Shown one piece after another: positions 7,754 through 16,121 of a DNA stretch of 64,000 nt; position 1 is the first letter of the stretch; each line of letters begins with the position of its first letter. Position numbers and translations under genes: made by a program. The stretch spans positions 1,178,001-1,242,000 of the forward strand of contig NZ_JANHDK010000001.1 in the NCBI RefSeq assembly GCF_024494725.1. Direction: 5' to 3'. The DNA is from Haloplanus ruber. GTDB taxonomy: Archaea; Halobacteriota; Halobacteria; Halobacteriales; Haloferacaceae. The notes beneath the pieces were generated by a model that made no database searches, was not told the origin of the DNA, and saw only the letters and a program-made list of their open reading frames with translations.

Positions 7754-8998
7754 ATGGAACGCTACGACCAACTGTACCGGCTGTACGACGAGTTCGACAC
7801 GGAGCGACTGCGCACCTACCAGGAGTTCGTCGACCTGTTCCCCCCGGTAGACTCGCCCGTCGCCCTCGAACACTGGCGGAGCGCGGCGTCGGAACTCCGT
7901 GCGATGCAAGGAGAGATCGGGTCCGCGTACGCCGCCGACGGTGAGGCGTTCGCGACGGTGGCGAGTGTCGCTACCCGGGAGCAGGCGTTCACTGGTCTCG
8001 ACCTCTACACCGCGTACGGCCGCCCGGTGAACGTTCTCGTCCTCGACGTCGACGAGACGCTCCGCTCGGCCGGCAGCACCGACAACGAAATCCCGCGGGA
8101 GACGCTCCACCTCCTCACACGGTTTCACGACGCCGGCGTCCCCATCGTCATCTGCACGGGACAGACCCTCGAAAACGTCAAGGGATTTCTCATCCAGGGG
8201 CTGGGGAACGAACTCGTCCACTCCGGCGACGTGAGCGTTGTCTACGAGGCCGGGACGGGCGTGTTTACCCCCGGTCACGGTGCCCAGACGAAACGGCTGC
8301 TCTACGAAGATCTCGACGACGACATCCGAACGACGTTCCGGGAGCTCCGCTCTCGTGTCCTCTCGGCGGCGCCCGAGCGCCTCCGTCGAAGCTGTCACCT
8401 CCAGGGCAACGAGTTCAACGTCACGCTCAAGCCAAACTTCGAGACGGGGAGTGACCGCGCCCGTGAGGTGATCGACGAGGGGTTGGTCTACCTGCTCGAC
8501 CTGCTCGAGGCAGCTGTGACGAACGTCGCCGACGCGGCCATCGAACCGGACGGGTGGGCGCGGGCCCACTACGCCGCGGCGGACCCGGAGATCGACCGGG
8601 TGCTCGACGCGGCCGACGAGCACCCCGACGCGGACGCGGCGGCCGTCCCCTCGTCGCTGTCGAGGCTCTTCGAGCGGATCGACGTCGCCTACTACGAGGC
8701 CGACGCCGCCGAGGTCGGGAGTCGCGAACTCAACAAGGTCGTCGGCGTCGAGGCAGCACTCGGCGTCCTCGGCGTCGACGACCCGTTCGCACTCGTGATG
8801 GGCGATAGCAAGAGCGACCTCCGGGTGATGGAGTGGGTCGCGACACACGAGGCGGGAATCGCCGCGGCCCCGGAACACGCCTCGGGGGACGTGCTCGATC
8901 ACGTGCGTTCGACCGACGACCTCGTCTTCGGCCGTGGTGATGCCGCCGAGATGCTCCGGACGGCCCTCGCGCTCAACCGGCTGGCCGACCTCGACTGA
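7754..8998 (+). CDS. HAD-superfamily hydrolase next to gdh
   Basis: A 414-residue protein. After a helical N-terminal region of about 90 residues comes the HAD motif I, LVLDVDETL, with both catalytic Asp residues (DxDxT pattern). Motif II is in IVICTGQ, and the C-terminal motif III/IV is GDSKSDLRVM. A large cap region lies between, so it is a phosphatase-type HAD related to the Cof group. It is divergent from gdh and upstream of the KDPG aldolase gene. The position suggests a sugar-phosphate or KDPG/KDG-related substrate, or a role in pathway control, but the substrate cannot be read from sequence. Confidence 0.75.
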   Translation: MERYDQLYRLYDEFDTERLRTYQEFVDLFPPVDSPVALEHWRSAASELRAMQGEIGSAYAADGEAFATVASVATREQAFTGLDLYTAYGRPVNVLVLDVDETLRSAGSTDNEIPRETLHLLTRFHDAGVPIVICTGQTLENVKGFLIQGLGNELVHSGDVSVVYEAGTGVFTPGHGAQTKRLLYEDLDDDIRTTFRELRSRVLSAAPERLRRSCHLQGNEFNVTLKPNFETGSDRAREVIDEGLVYLLDLLEAAVTNVADAAIEPDGWARAHYAAADPEIDRVLDAADEHPDADAAAVPSSLSRLFERIDVAYYEADAAEVGSRELNKVVGVEAALGVLGVDDPFALVMGDSKSDLRVMEWVATHEAGIAAAPEHASGDVLDHVRSTDDLVFGRGDAAEMLRTALALNRLADLD

Positions 8999-9040
8999 GC
9001 TGTCGGCGTCTTTTTCACCGGCGCGGATCGAACGAGGCGT

Positions 9041-9955
9041 ATGCCGAACTCAGCGCCGAGTCCGGGGACGGCCGATCCGCTCGACCTCGACGGTGTCGTT
9101 CCGCCGACGGTGACGGCCTTCGACGAGTCCGGGGCCGTCGACCACGACGCGACCGCCGCACACGCACAGTTCGTCGTCGACGGGGGGGCCAGCGCGGTCT
9201 TTCCGCTGGGGACGAACGGCGAGTTCCCGCTCCTGACCGGCGACGAGCGCCGGGCCGTCGTCGAGACGGTGGTCGACGCCGTCGACGTCCCGGTCATCGC
9301 GGGCGTGGGGACCGAGAGCACGCGCGAGACGGTCGCCAACGCCGAACACGCGGCGGCGGCCGGCGCCGACGGCGTCGTCGTCGTCACGCCGTACTACTAC
9401 CCGCTGGACGGCGACGCCGCGGTCGCCCACTACCGGGCGGTCGCCGACGCCGTCGGCGTCCCGGTGTACGTCTATCACATCCCGAGCAAGACGGGGAACG
9501 AACTGTCGCTTGCGACCCTCGACCGTCTCGCCGCCGTCGACGGGGTCGCCGGTGTCAAAGACTCCTCGAAGGACGTTCCCTGGCTCGGACAGGCCGTCGA
9601 CGCCCATCCCGAGTTGACCTTCCTCGCGGGGTCGGATTCGCTGTTGTTCACGGGGCTGGCGGCCGGCTGTGCCGGGCTGGTGAGCGCCGTCGCCAACGCC
9701 TTCCCGGAACTCGTCGTCGACCTATACGACGCCTACGACGCCGGCGACGAGGCGGAGGCGCGGCGCCTCCAGTCGCGGGTCTTTGCCGTCCGGTCGGCGT
9801 TGAAACGCGGCCCCTACATGGCCGGGGTGAAGACCGCGCTGTCGCTACGGGACCTCTCCTTCGACGCCGGCGGCCTCCGGGCGCCGCTCCGGACGATGGA
9901 CGACGACGAACGGGCAGCCCTGCGGTCGGAGCTTCGCGAACTCGGGATGCTGTAG
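9041..9955 (+). CDS. kdgA: 2-keto-3-deoxy-(6-phospho)gluconate aldolase, DapA superfamily
   Basis: A 304-residue class I aldolase of the dihydrodipicolinate synthase superfamily. Hallmarks are LGTNGEFPLLTGDER, the active-site Tyr region YVYHIPSKTG and the Schiff-base Lys173 in GVKDSSKD. In haloarchaea this family cleaves KDPG to pyruvate and glyceraldehyde 3-phosphate. The assignment to sugar acids rather than lysine synthesis rests on its neighbours, kdgK immediately downstream and gdh nearby. A T-rich TATA-like TCTTTTTCACC about 30 bases before the ATG suggests its own leaderless transcript. A second, more distant DapA-family aldolase lies at 35258-36154. Confidence 0.87.
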   Translation: MPNSAPSPGTADPLDLDGVVPPTVTAFDESGAVDHDATAAHAQFVVDGGASAVFPLGTNGEFPLLTGDERRAVVETVVDAVDVPVIAGVGTESTRETVANAEHAAAAGADGVVVVTPYYYPLDGDAAVAHYRAVADAVGVPVYVYHIPSKTGNELSLATLDRLAAVDGVAGVKDSSKDVPWLGQAVDAHPELTFLAGSDSLLFTGLAAGCAGLVSAVANAFPELVVDLYDAYDAGDEAEARRLQSRVFAVRSALKRGPYMAGVKTALSLRDLSFDAGGLRAPLRTMDDDERAALRSELRELGML

Positions 9956-10006
9956 GCCGCCCGCGGAACCACCGGTATTAACCGCCACAGGGCTTTGGAA
10001 CCGAGT

Positions 10007-10963
10007 ATGTCGGAACTCGTCACGTTCGGTGAAACGATGCTGCGCCTCACGCCACCCCGGGGCCACCGCCTCTCGCGTGTCGACCGCCTCGACGTCCACG
10101 TCGGTGGCGCCGAGAGCAACGTCGCCGTGGGGGCTGCGAACCTCGGTGTCGACGCGGCGTGGGCGTCGCTGTTGCCCGCAACCGACCTGGGCGAACGGAT
10201 CGCCTACGCGCTCCGCGGGGAGGGGGTCGAACCGCTGGTCACGTGGACAGAGATGGGCCGCGTCGGGACGTACTACTTCGAGCGCGGGGGGATGCCCCGC
10301 GGCCGCGACGTGATCTACGACCGCGAGGGGGCGCCGATCAGGGACGCCACACCCGCCGACGCACCGCTCGACCGGGTTCGCGACGCCGAGGTGTTCTTTA
10401 CCACCGGCATCACGCCGGCACTGTCAGAGAAGGTGGCCGAGACAACCGGGACCCTCCTCGAGACGGCCCGCGACGCCGGCGTCCGGACGGCCTTCGACGT
10501 CAACTACCGAGAGAAGCTCTGGTCGCCCGCGGCGGCCCGAACGACGCTCACCAACCTGTTGCCGTCGGTCGACGTTCTGTTCGTCGCCGAACGGGACGCC
10601 CGCGAGGTGCTCGCGCTCGACGGCGACGCCGAGCGGATGGCTCGCGACCTGACCGCCGAGTACGGCTTCGAAACGGTTGTCGTCACGCTCGGCGAGGAGG
10701 GCGCCCTCGCCTTACACGACGGGTCGGTCACCCGGCAGGAGACGTTCCCGGCCGACACCGTCGATCCGCTCGGGTCGGGCGATGCCTTCGCCAGCGGCTT
10801 CCTCGCCGAGCGCATGGACGGCGCGCCCGTCGAGGATGCGCTTGCCTACGGCGCGGCGACCGCCGCCCTGAAGCGAACCGTCGAGGGCGATATGGCCCGC
10901 GTCTCCCCGGACGAGGTTCGCGCCCTCGTCGAGGACGGCGGCAAGACCGATATCGAGCGCTGA
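10007..10963 (+). CDS. kdgK: 2-keto-3-deoxygluconate kinase, PfkB family
   Basis: A 318-residue ribokinase/PfkB-family sugar kinase. The N-terminal signature GGAESNVAVGAANLG and the C-terminal signature DPLGSGDAFASGF, with the catalytic Asp in GSGD, are both intact. It phosphorylates KDG to KDPG, the step before the aldolase encoded just upstream. The start at 10007 (MSELVTFGET) is chosen over the frame start at 9995 because GTATTAACC, a TATA-like box, sits about 33 bases before it. The pair kdgA-kdgK supports the semi-phosphorylative pathway. Activity on 2-keto-3-deoxygalactonate is also possible. Confidence 0.9.
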   Translation: MSELVTFGETMLRLTPPRGHRLSRVDRLDVHVGGAESNVAVGAANLGVDAAWASLLPATDLGERIAYALRGEGVEPLVTWTEMGRVGTYYFERGGMPRGRDVIYDREGAPIRDATPADAPLDRVRDAEVFFTTGITPALSEKVAETTGTLLETARDAGVRTAFDVNYREKLWSPAAARTTLTNLLPSVDVLFVAERDAREVLALDGDAERMARDLTAEYGFETVVVTLGEEGALALHDGSVTRQETFPADTVDPLGSGDAFASGFLAERMDGAPVEDALAYGAATAALKRTVEGDMARVSPDEVRALVEDGGKTDIER

Positions 10964-11026
10964 CGGACGGCCGGAGCGACTTCGTGAGCCTACAGACTTT
11001 TTGCCGACGACGCTAGAGGGTTGGTA

Positions 11027-12712
11027 ATGAATCACGCGAAAGGACCACTACTCAGCATCGATGTCGGAGCACGCGAGGCGTCGACGGTCGACGTCTCGAC
11101 GGAGCTGTCGTCGTTCATCGGGGGACGGGGACTCTGTACGAAGTTGGCACACGACCGGATCCCGTTCGATGCCGACCCGTTCGGTCCGGAGAACCGGATC
11201 TACTTCGCGAGCGGCCCGCTCCAGCAGTCGGGGATGTCGTTTACCGGGCGGATGAACTGCACGGGGCTGTCGCCGCTGACTGACGGCCTCCTGTCGACGA
11301 ACGCCGGCGGCTACCTCTCGCGAAACTTCGTCGAGACGGGGAACGCGGCCGTCGAAATCACGGGCGCGTCCGACGAACTCCTCGTCCTCCACGTGACCGA
11401 CGAGGGCGTCGAGTTCGTCGAGGCCCCGGAACTGGCGGGCGCGACGGTGCCCGAGGTGACCGCGTACGTGGACCGCGAACGGGGCCTCGACGCCGAAAAC
11501 ATCCTCTGCATCGGCCCCGCAGGCGAGAACCGCGTCCGGTTTGCCTGCGTGATGACCTACGAGAGTCGGGCCTTCGGCCGGGGTGGGATGGGGGCGATTC
11601 TCGGTGCCAAAAACGTCAAGGCAATCACCTTCGAGGGCGACAGCGAACCGGACGTATCCCTCCCGGAGGACGTCCAACAGGAGGTACACAGCGCCGCCGC
11701 CACCTCCGACGACCTGATGCGCCGGCAGGGGACAACCGGGGGCACGGAGTTCATCAACGACAACTTCGCGCTCCCGACGCGGTACTTCGAGAAGTATCAC
11801 TTCGAGGACGCCGACAAGATCGGTGGCGACGCCGTCGAGGAGAAGAAGTACAAGAAGGGGTCGTGCTCGATGTGTGCGTTCGCCTGCAAACTGCCGACCC
11901 GCGACGAGAAGACGGGTCTCGAGACGGAGGGGCCGGAGTTCGAGACGGTGTTCTCGTTCGGGAGCAACTGCGAGGTGGGCGACATCGTCGACGTGATGCA
12001 GTCGAACGAACTCTGTGACGTCTACGGGATGGACACCATCTCCTGTGGCAACGCCATCGCCGCCTATCTCGCGGCCGAGGACGAGTTCGGCAACGCCGAT
12101 CTGATCCACGAAACCATCGAGCAGATTGCCACCCGCGAGGGAGTCGGTGACCTGCTCGCCGAAGGAATCTCGCGCGCGGCCGACGAACTCGGCGTCCGCA
12201 ACTACACGGTCAAGGACATGGAGTTCGCCGCCCACGACGGCCGCGTCCTCTACGGGCAGGCGCTCAGCTACGCCGTCGCGAACCGCGGCGGCGACCACAT
12301 GTACTCCACCACGCTCCGCGTCGAGTACGACGGCGAGGTCGATCCCGAGACCCTAGAGGGCAAGCCGGAACTCGTGATGCGCCGCGAGAACCACGCCGCC
12401 TTCCGCGACTCGGGGATCGTCTGTGCCTTCGCCGGCGGCACCGGCCACGTGACTGAGGAGACCTTAGAGGCGCTGTTCGAGTGCGACTACGAGGAACTCC
12501 AGCGGATGGGCGCCAAGACGGTCGAACTGGAGCGACACTTCAACAACGAGCGCGGGATGGACCGCGCGGCCGACAGCCTCCCCTACGACATCCCGGGGAT
12601 GGAGGCGGCCATCGAGGAGTACTACTCGCTGCGTGGCTGGAATCCGGACGGCACCGTCTCCGACGACACCGTCGCCGAGTACGCCGCCACCCAGTCGTCG
12701 ACGGCCGACTAA
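11027..12712 (+). CDS. aor: Aldehyde:ferredoxin oxidoreductase family enzyme
   Basis: A 561-residue tungsten/molybdopterin enzyme that would oxidise aldehydes to acids with ferredoxin as acceptor. The N-terminal pterin-binding part has FIGGRGLCTKLAHD. The 4Fe-4S ligands are visible as CSMCAFAC (Cx2Cx3C, about residues 283-290) with the distant fourth Cys in SGIVCAF. The length is close to other AOR-family members. The ATG at 11027 is preferred to the TTG at 11021; GACTTTTTGCC lies about 30 bases upstream as a likely TATA element. It follows the kdgA-kdgK pair, so glyceraldehyde or another sugar-derived aldehyde is a possible substrate. Its stop shares bases with the stop of the convergent MoaD-like gene. 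Confidence 0.85.
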   Translation: MNHAKGPLLSIDVGAREASTVDVSTELSSFIGGRGLCTKLAHDRIPFDADPFGPENRIYFASGPLQQSGMSFTGRMNCTGLSPLTDGLLSTNAGGYLSRNFVETGNAAVEITGASDELLVLHVTDEGVEFVEAPELAGATVPEVTAYVDRERGLDAENILCIGPAGENRVRFACVMTYESRAFGRGGMGAILGAKNVKAITFEGDSEPDVSLPEDVQQEVHSAAATSDDLMRRQGTTGGTEFINDNFALPTRYFEKYHFEDADKIGGDAVEEKKYKKGSCSMCAFACKLPTRDEKTGLETEGPEFETVFSFGSNCEVGDIVDVMQSNELCDVYGMDTISCGNAIAAYLAAEDEFGNADLIHETIEQIATREGVGDLLAEGISRAADELGVRNYTVKDMEFAAHDGRVLYGQALSYAVANRGGDHMYSTTLRVEYDGEVDPETLEGKPELVMRRENHAAFRDSGIVCAFAGGTGHVTEETLEALFECDYEELQRMGAKTVELERHFNNERGMDRAADSLPYDIPGMEAAIEEYYSLRGWNPDGTVSDDTVAEYAATQSSTAD

Positions 12713-12996
12713 CGACCGCCGACGACCGGCGGTGCGAGCCGAATCACGGCGCCGTCCGAAAGGGTCGTCTCGTCGCCGTCCAGTTGGCGGACGTTTCGTC
12801 CGTCGACAGTTACTGTCGCCCGCCGGGACCCATCTTCTGTCCGCAGGTAGTCGTCCAAGCCGTCGAAGGCGTCACAGAGCGCGTCGAGAGCCGCGCCGAC
12901 GGTCGTCCCCGCCTCGAACGTGCGGGTGACGCGCTTTCGGCCGACGGCCTCCCGCAACGGACCGAAGAAGTCGAAGTGAACCTCCATCGTCGGCAC
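12709..12996 (-). CDS. MoaD/SAMP-like ubiquitin-fold protein ending in GGR
   Basis: A 95-residue beta-grasp protein (FFGPLREAVGRKRVTRTF, then VGAALDALCDAF) of the MoaD/ThiS/SAMP type. Archaeal SAMPs are conjugated to proteins or act as sulfur carriers through a C-terminal Gly-Gly. This one ends APPVVGGR, with one Arg after the diglycine, so it would need trimming or may act only in pterin cofactor synthesis. It lies convergent to the aor gene, whose product needs a molybdopterin-type cofactor, which fits a MoaD-like role. A second in-frame ATG at 12987 would remove three residues. Confidence 0.75.
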   Translation of the reverse strand: MPTMEVHFDFFGPLREAVGRKRVTRTFEAGTTVGAALDALCDAFDGLDDYLRTEDGSRRATVTVDGRNVRQLDGDETTLSDGAVIRLAPPVVGGR

Positions 12997-13069
12997 GACG
13001 CCCCGCGCAGTCTTGTAGGTGTCCCTCTCTCCCCCGGGAACTTTTGCCCGCCGAGCGCCCAGTCCGCCC

Positions 13070-13303
13070 GTGCGTGTCGACGTTCGATGTTACGGCGAGG
13101 TGGCGGCGGCGGTCGACGAGGGTGACGGCCCGCGTACTCTCGAAACCGGCGCGACGGTCGACGACCTGCTCGGAACCCTGGGGGCGACGGGGTCGTTCTC
13201 CGGTGGGTTGGTCGTGCTGGTAAACGGCGAGCACGCGGATCGGGACGCGGCACTCGCGGACGGGGACACCGTCGCGCTGTCGCAGTCCCCGATGCGGGAG
13301 TGA
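13070..13303 (+). CDS. Small MoaD/ThiS-like beta-grasp protein without diglycine tail
   Basis: A 77-residue protein with the ubiquitin-like pattern: VDVRCYGEVAAAV strand, acidic turn, TVDDLLGTLG helix, LVVLVNGEHADRDAALADGD, then a final strand and the tail SQSPMRE. It has no terminal Gly-Gly, so a conjugation or sulfur-carrier role is unlikely. A GTG at 13070 is chosen because the conserved strand begins there and ACTTTTGCC lies about 29 bases upstream; the frame start at 13019 would add a Pro-rich stretch. It is divergent from the MoaD/SAMP-like gene, which suggests that the two are functionally linked or derived from each other. The function is unknown. Confidence 0.62.
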   Translation: MRVDVRCYGEVAAAVDEGDGPRTLETGATVDDLLGTLGATGSFSGGLVVLVNGEHADRDAALADGDTVALSQSPMRE

Positions 13304-13350
13304 GGTTCCGCGGTCGGAAGGCATCTACGTCCCCACCTCGAAGCCGATCC

Positions 13351-14391
13351 ATGCGCGATTCGAACCGCCGATGGCACCTCGCCGCGCGACCCGAGGGTGA
13401 ACCGGAGCTGGACTGTTTCGAGATGCGCGAGGGCGAGCGGCCGACGCCGAACGACGGCGAACTCCTCGTGTCCGTCCACTACCTCTCGGTCGACCCGTAC
13501 ATGCGCGGCCGAATGCGTGATACGGCGTCGTACGCGGAGCCGTGGGCCGTCGGCGACCCGCTTTCGGGCGGCGTCGTCGGCGAAGTCGTCGAGAGCGAAC
13601 ACGACGGATACGCGGTCGGCGATCTTGTCACCGGTCGAGGGTCGTGGGCCGACTACACCGTCCTCGACGGCGACGACGTGACCGAGGTTGACCCGTCGGT
13701 CGCCGACCTCCCGGCTTACCTCGGCGTTCTCGGGATGCCGGGCCGGACGGCCTACTTCGGGCTGTTCGACGTCGCCGAGCCGCGGGCTGGCGAGACGGTC
13801 GTCGTCTCCGGGGCCGCGGGCGCCGTCGGCTCGACTGTCGGCCAACTCGCGAAGCTCCAAGGCTGTCGGGTCGTCGGCTTCGCCGGCACCGACGAGAAGG
13901 TCGACTGGCTCGTCGACGACCTGGGGTTCGACGCCGCGATCAACTACGCGACGACCGACGACTACCGGGCGGCTCTCGACGATGCCGCGCCGGACGGGGT
14001 TGACGTCTACTTCGACAACGTCGGCGGGCCGATCACCGACGCGGTGTTCACGCGCCTCGAAGTCGACGCTCGCGTCGCAGTCTGCGGACAGATCGCCCAC
14101 TACAACGACGAGGCGGTGCCGACGGGACCGCGGAAGCTCCCACAGCTCATCGCGCCGCGGGCGACGGTGCAGGGCTTGCTCGTGAGCGACTACACGCCCC
14201 GCTTCGACCGAGCGGCCGAGCGCCTCGCGGGGTGGGTGGCGGACGGCGACCTCCGGCACCGCGAGACGGTCGTCGAGGGTCTAGAGCACGCCCCGGAGGC
14301 ATTCCTCGGCCTGTTCAGCGGCGACAACATCGGCAAGCAGGTGGTGCGGGTCGCCGAGGCGGCACAGTCGGGCGAGAACACCGAGAATTAA
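13351..14391 (+). CDS. NADP-dependent MDR oxidoreductase, leukotriene B4 dehydrogenase-like
   Basis: A 346-residue zinc-independent medium-chain dehydrogenase/reductase. It starts with NRRWHLAARPEG and has SVDPYMRGRMRD, typical of the CurA/LTB4 12-hydroxydehydrogenase branch. The Rossmann motif is SGAAGAVGSTVGQLAK (about 155-170) and the conserved VYFDNVGG follows. Members reduce alpha,beta-unsaturated ketones or aldehydes with NADPH. The start at 13351 is chosen because the family begins at RRWHLA; the longer frame to 13300 is Arg/Ser-rich and overlaps the previous gene. The substrate is unknown; detoxification of reactive carbonyls is the usual role. Confidence 0.85.
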   Translation: MRDSNRRWHLAARPEGEPELDCFEMREGERPTPNDGELLVSVHYLSVDPYMRGRMRDTASYAEPWAVGDPLSGGVVGEVVESEHDGYAVGDLVTGRGSWADYTVLDGDDVTEVDPSVADLPAYLGVLGMPGRTAYFGLFDVAEPRAGETVVVSGAAGAVGSTVGQLAKLQGCRVVGFAGTDEKVDWLVDDLGFDAAINYATTDDYRAALDDAAPDGVDVYFDNVGGPITDAVFTRLEVDARVAVCGQIAHYNDEAVPTGPRKLPQLIAPRATVQGLLVSDYTPRFDRAAERLAGWVADGDLRHRETVVEGLEHAPEAFLGLFSGDNIGKQVVRVAEAAQSGENTEN

Positions 14392-14416
14392 TCACGACCG
14401 ACGGCGAGAGACCCGT

Positions 14417-16078
14417 ATGGCCGTTCAGCGAAGTGACGACGCCCGCCTCAACGACCGGGACCGAAGCGACTGGACGATCCGCGACGAGGACGCCCGCGAG
14501 TACGTCCGGGGGGCCGTCGACGCGACGGTCGCCCTCGTCGAGTCGACGTACGGACCGGCAGGGATGGAGAAACTCGTCGATACGGCCGACCCGCAGAACC
14601 GCGCGGCTCTGCGCCGGATCGACGACGCCGGACGGCTCTTCGACGCCATCGAGAACGGCGACGGGTTCGGCCACCCGGTCGCGGCGCTGTTCGTCGACGG
14701 CGTCGACGGGATGCGGAGCCGCCTGCACGATGGGACCACGGCGTCGGTGCTCATCGCGGGCGCGCTGATGGACGAAGGGTTCGACCTCGTCGAGCGGGGA
14801 CTCGCACCCAGTGACGTCGTCGTCGGGTACGGCATCGCTCGCTCCCACGCCGGCGAGGTGCTCGACGGCCTCGCCCGCCCCGTCGACGCCGACGACGAGG
14901 TGATGCTCGCGAACGTCGCCGCGACGACGATGACGACGGCACTCGACCGGGACGTGCGGCGGGACCTGTCCGAACGCGTCGCCGCGACCGTCCGCCGTCT
15001 CGGTGACGCGGGCGACGACGACTGGATCAACACCGACCACGCGAAGGTGCTCGCGGCCCGTGGCGTCGAGACGAAAACGTACGACGGATTGGTGTTGTCC
15101 CGTCCGGCGGATGCCGACCCGAACGGACAGGGCGTCACCGCGCCGATCACGGACGCCAAGGTGGCGGTCGTCGACCGGGAGATCGACTTCGAGGAGACCG
15201 CGAGCGTCCTCGACGGTGGCGAGGGCGTTCACCTCTCCTCGCCGCAGGCGGCGACCCGCTACCGGACCGAACTGGAGGCCCGGATCGACGCCGCGGCCGA
15301 ACGCCTCGTCGAGGCGGGCGTCGACGTGCTCGTCGCACTGGAGAAACTCGACGCGTCGGTCGTCACGTCGTTCGAGCGGGCGGGTCTCGCAGTCGTAGAC
15401 AAGGCGACCTATCCAAAGGAGGACGTCTATCGGCTCGCGACGGCGACCGGGGGAACGGTCGTCTCGAACCTCGACGACCTGACGACGGATCACCTGGGAC
15501 GGGCCGACCGGGTCGTGGAGCGGCGGGCCGACGGCGAGGTCTGGACCGCCTTCGAGGGCTGTCCGGGGACCGTCAACACCATCGTCACCGGTGGGGCGAC
15601 CGAGGCGGAGGTACAACGGCGAGAGGCGGCAGTCACGGACGCACTCGAAACGGCCGCCACGGCCGCCATCGACGGCCAAGTATTGCCGGGGGCGGGCGCG
15701 CCGGCCGCGGCGGTCGCTGCCTCACTCCGCGAGGGCGCGACGACGGTGAGCGGCCGTGAGCAACTCGCCGTCCGTGCCTTCGCCGACGCCCTCGAACGGC
15801 TCCCGGCCGTGCTCGCTCGCAACGCCGGCTACGATCCCGTCACCGCCGTGACCGACCTGCGGGCGGCACACGCGTCCGGGCCGACGGCGACGGGCCTGAG
15901 CGCCGACACGGGCGAGCGGATCGACGCGTGGACAGCCGGAATCGTCGAACCACGGCGGGTGTTTTCTCAGGCCATCGAGACGGCGGCCGCCATCGTCGAG
16001 CAACTGCTCACCATCGACGCAGTGCTGTATCCGAACGTCGAACTGTACGGCTACACGCCGCGATCCGAACGCGAGTAG
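14417..16078 (+). CDS. Divergent group II chaperonin (TCP-1/Cpn60) paralogue A
   Basis: A 553-residue protein of the thermosome fold family. STYGPAGMEKLVD matches the conserved GP-GM-K region. The ATP-binding motif reads HDGTTASVL instead of GDGTT. The NDGATIL phosphate motif is replaced (RRIDDAGRLF), and the usual VPGGGA loop is LPGAGAPAA. The C-terminal region, ending in a conserved Glu-Pro segment GIVEPRRVFSQAIETAA, is chaperonin-like. It is therefore a paralogue of the main thermosome subunits with altered ATPase features. It faces paralogue B with about 43 bases between the stops. GAATTAATC about 30 bases before the ATG is a likely TATA box. Whether it assembles with itself, with B or with normal thermosomes is unknown. 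Confidence 0.8.
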   Translation: MAVQRSDDARLNDRDRSDWTIRDEDAREYVRGAVDATVALVESTYGPAGMEKLVDTADPQNRAALRRIDDAGRLFDAIENGDGFGHPVAALFVDGVDGMRSRLHDGTTASVLIAGALMDEGFDLVERGLAPSDVVVGYGIARSHAGEVLDGLARPVDADDEVMLANVAATTMTTALDRDVRRDLSERVAATVRRLGDAGDDDWINTDHAKVLAARGVETKTYDGLVLSRPADADPNGQGVTAPITDAKVAVVDREIDFEETASVLDGGEGVHLSSPQAATRYRTELEARIDAAAERLVEAGVDVLVALEKLDASVVTSFERAGLAVVDKATYPKEDVYRLATATGGTVVSNLDDLTTDHLGRADRVVERRADGEVWTAFEGCPGTVNTIVTGGATEAEVQRREAAVTDALETAATAAIDGQVLPGAGAPAAAVAASLREGATTVSGREQLAVRAFADALERLPAVLARNAGYDPVTAVTDLRAAHASGPTATGLSADTGERIDAWTAGIVEPRRVFSQAIETAAAIVEQLLTIDAVLYPNVELYGYTPRSERE

Positions 16079-16121
16079 CCGTCCGCCGCCGGTGTGCTCC
16101 GACGGCCGGCGACCACCGGAC

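Noticed and set aside
7640-10010. A TrmB consensus site (TACT-N7/8-GAGTA) in the sugar-gene promoters
   Set aside because: I looked in the gdh, kdgA, kdgK and nearby promoters and saw no convincing match by eye; a motif scan would be needed.
11048-12298. Antisense frame over aor
   Set aside because: The sense frame has the complete AOR motifs, and this one has no domain.
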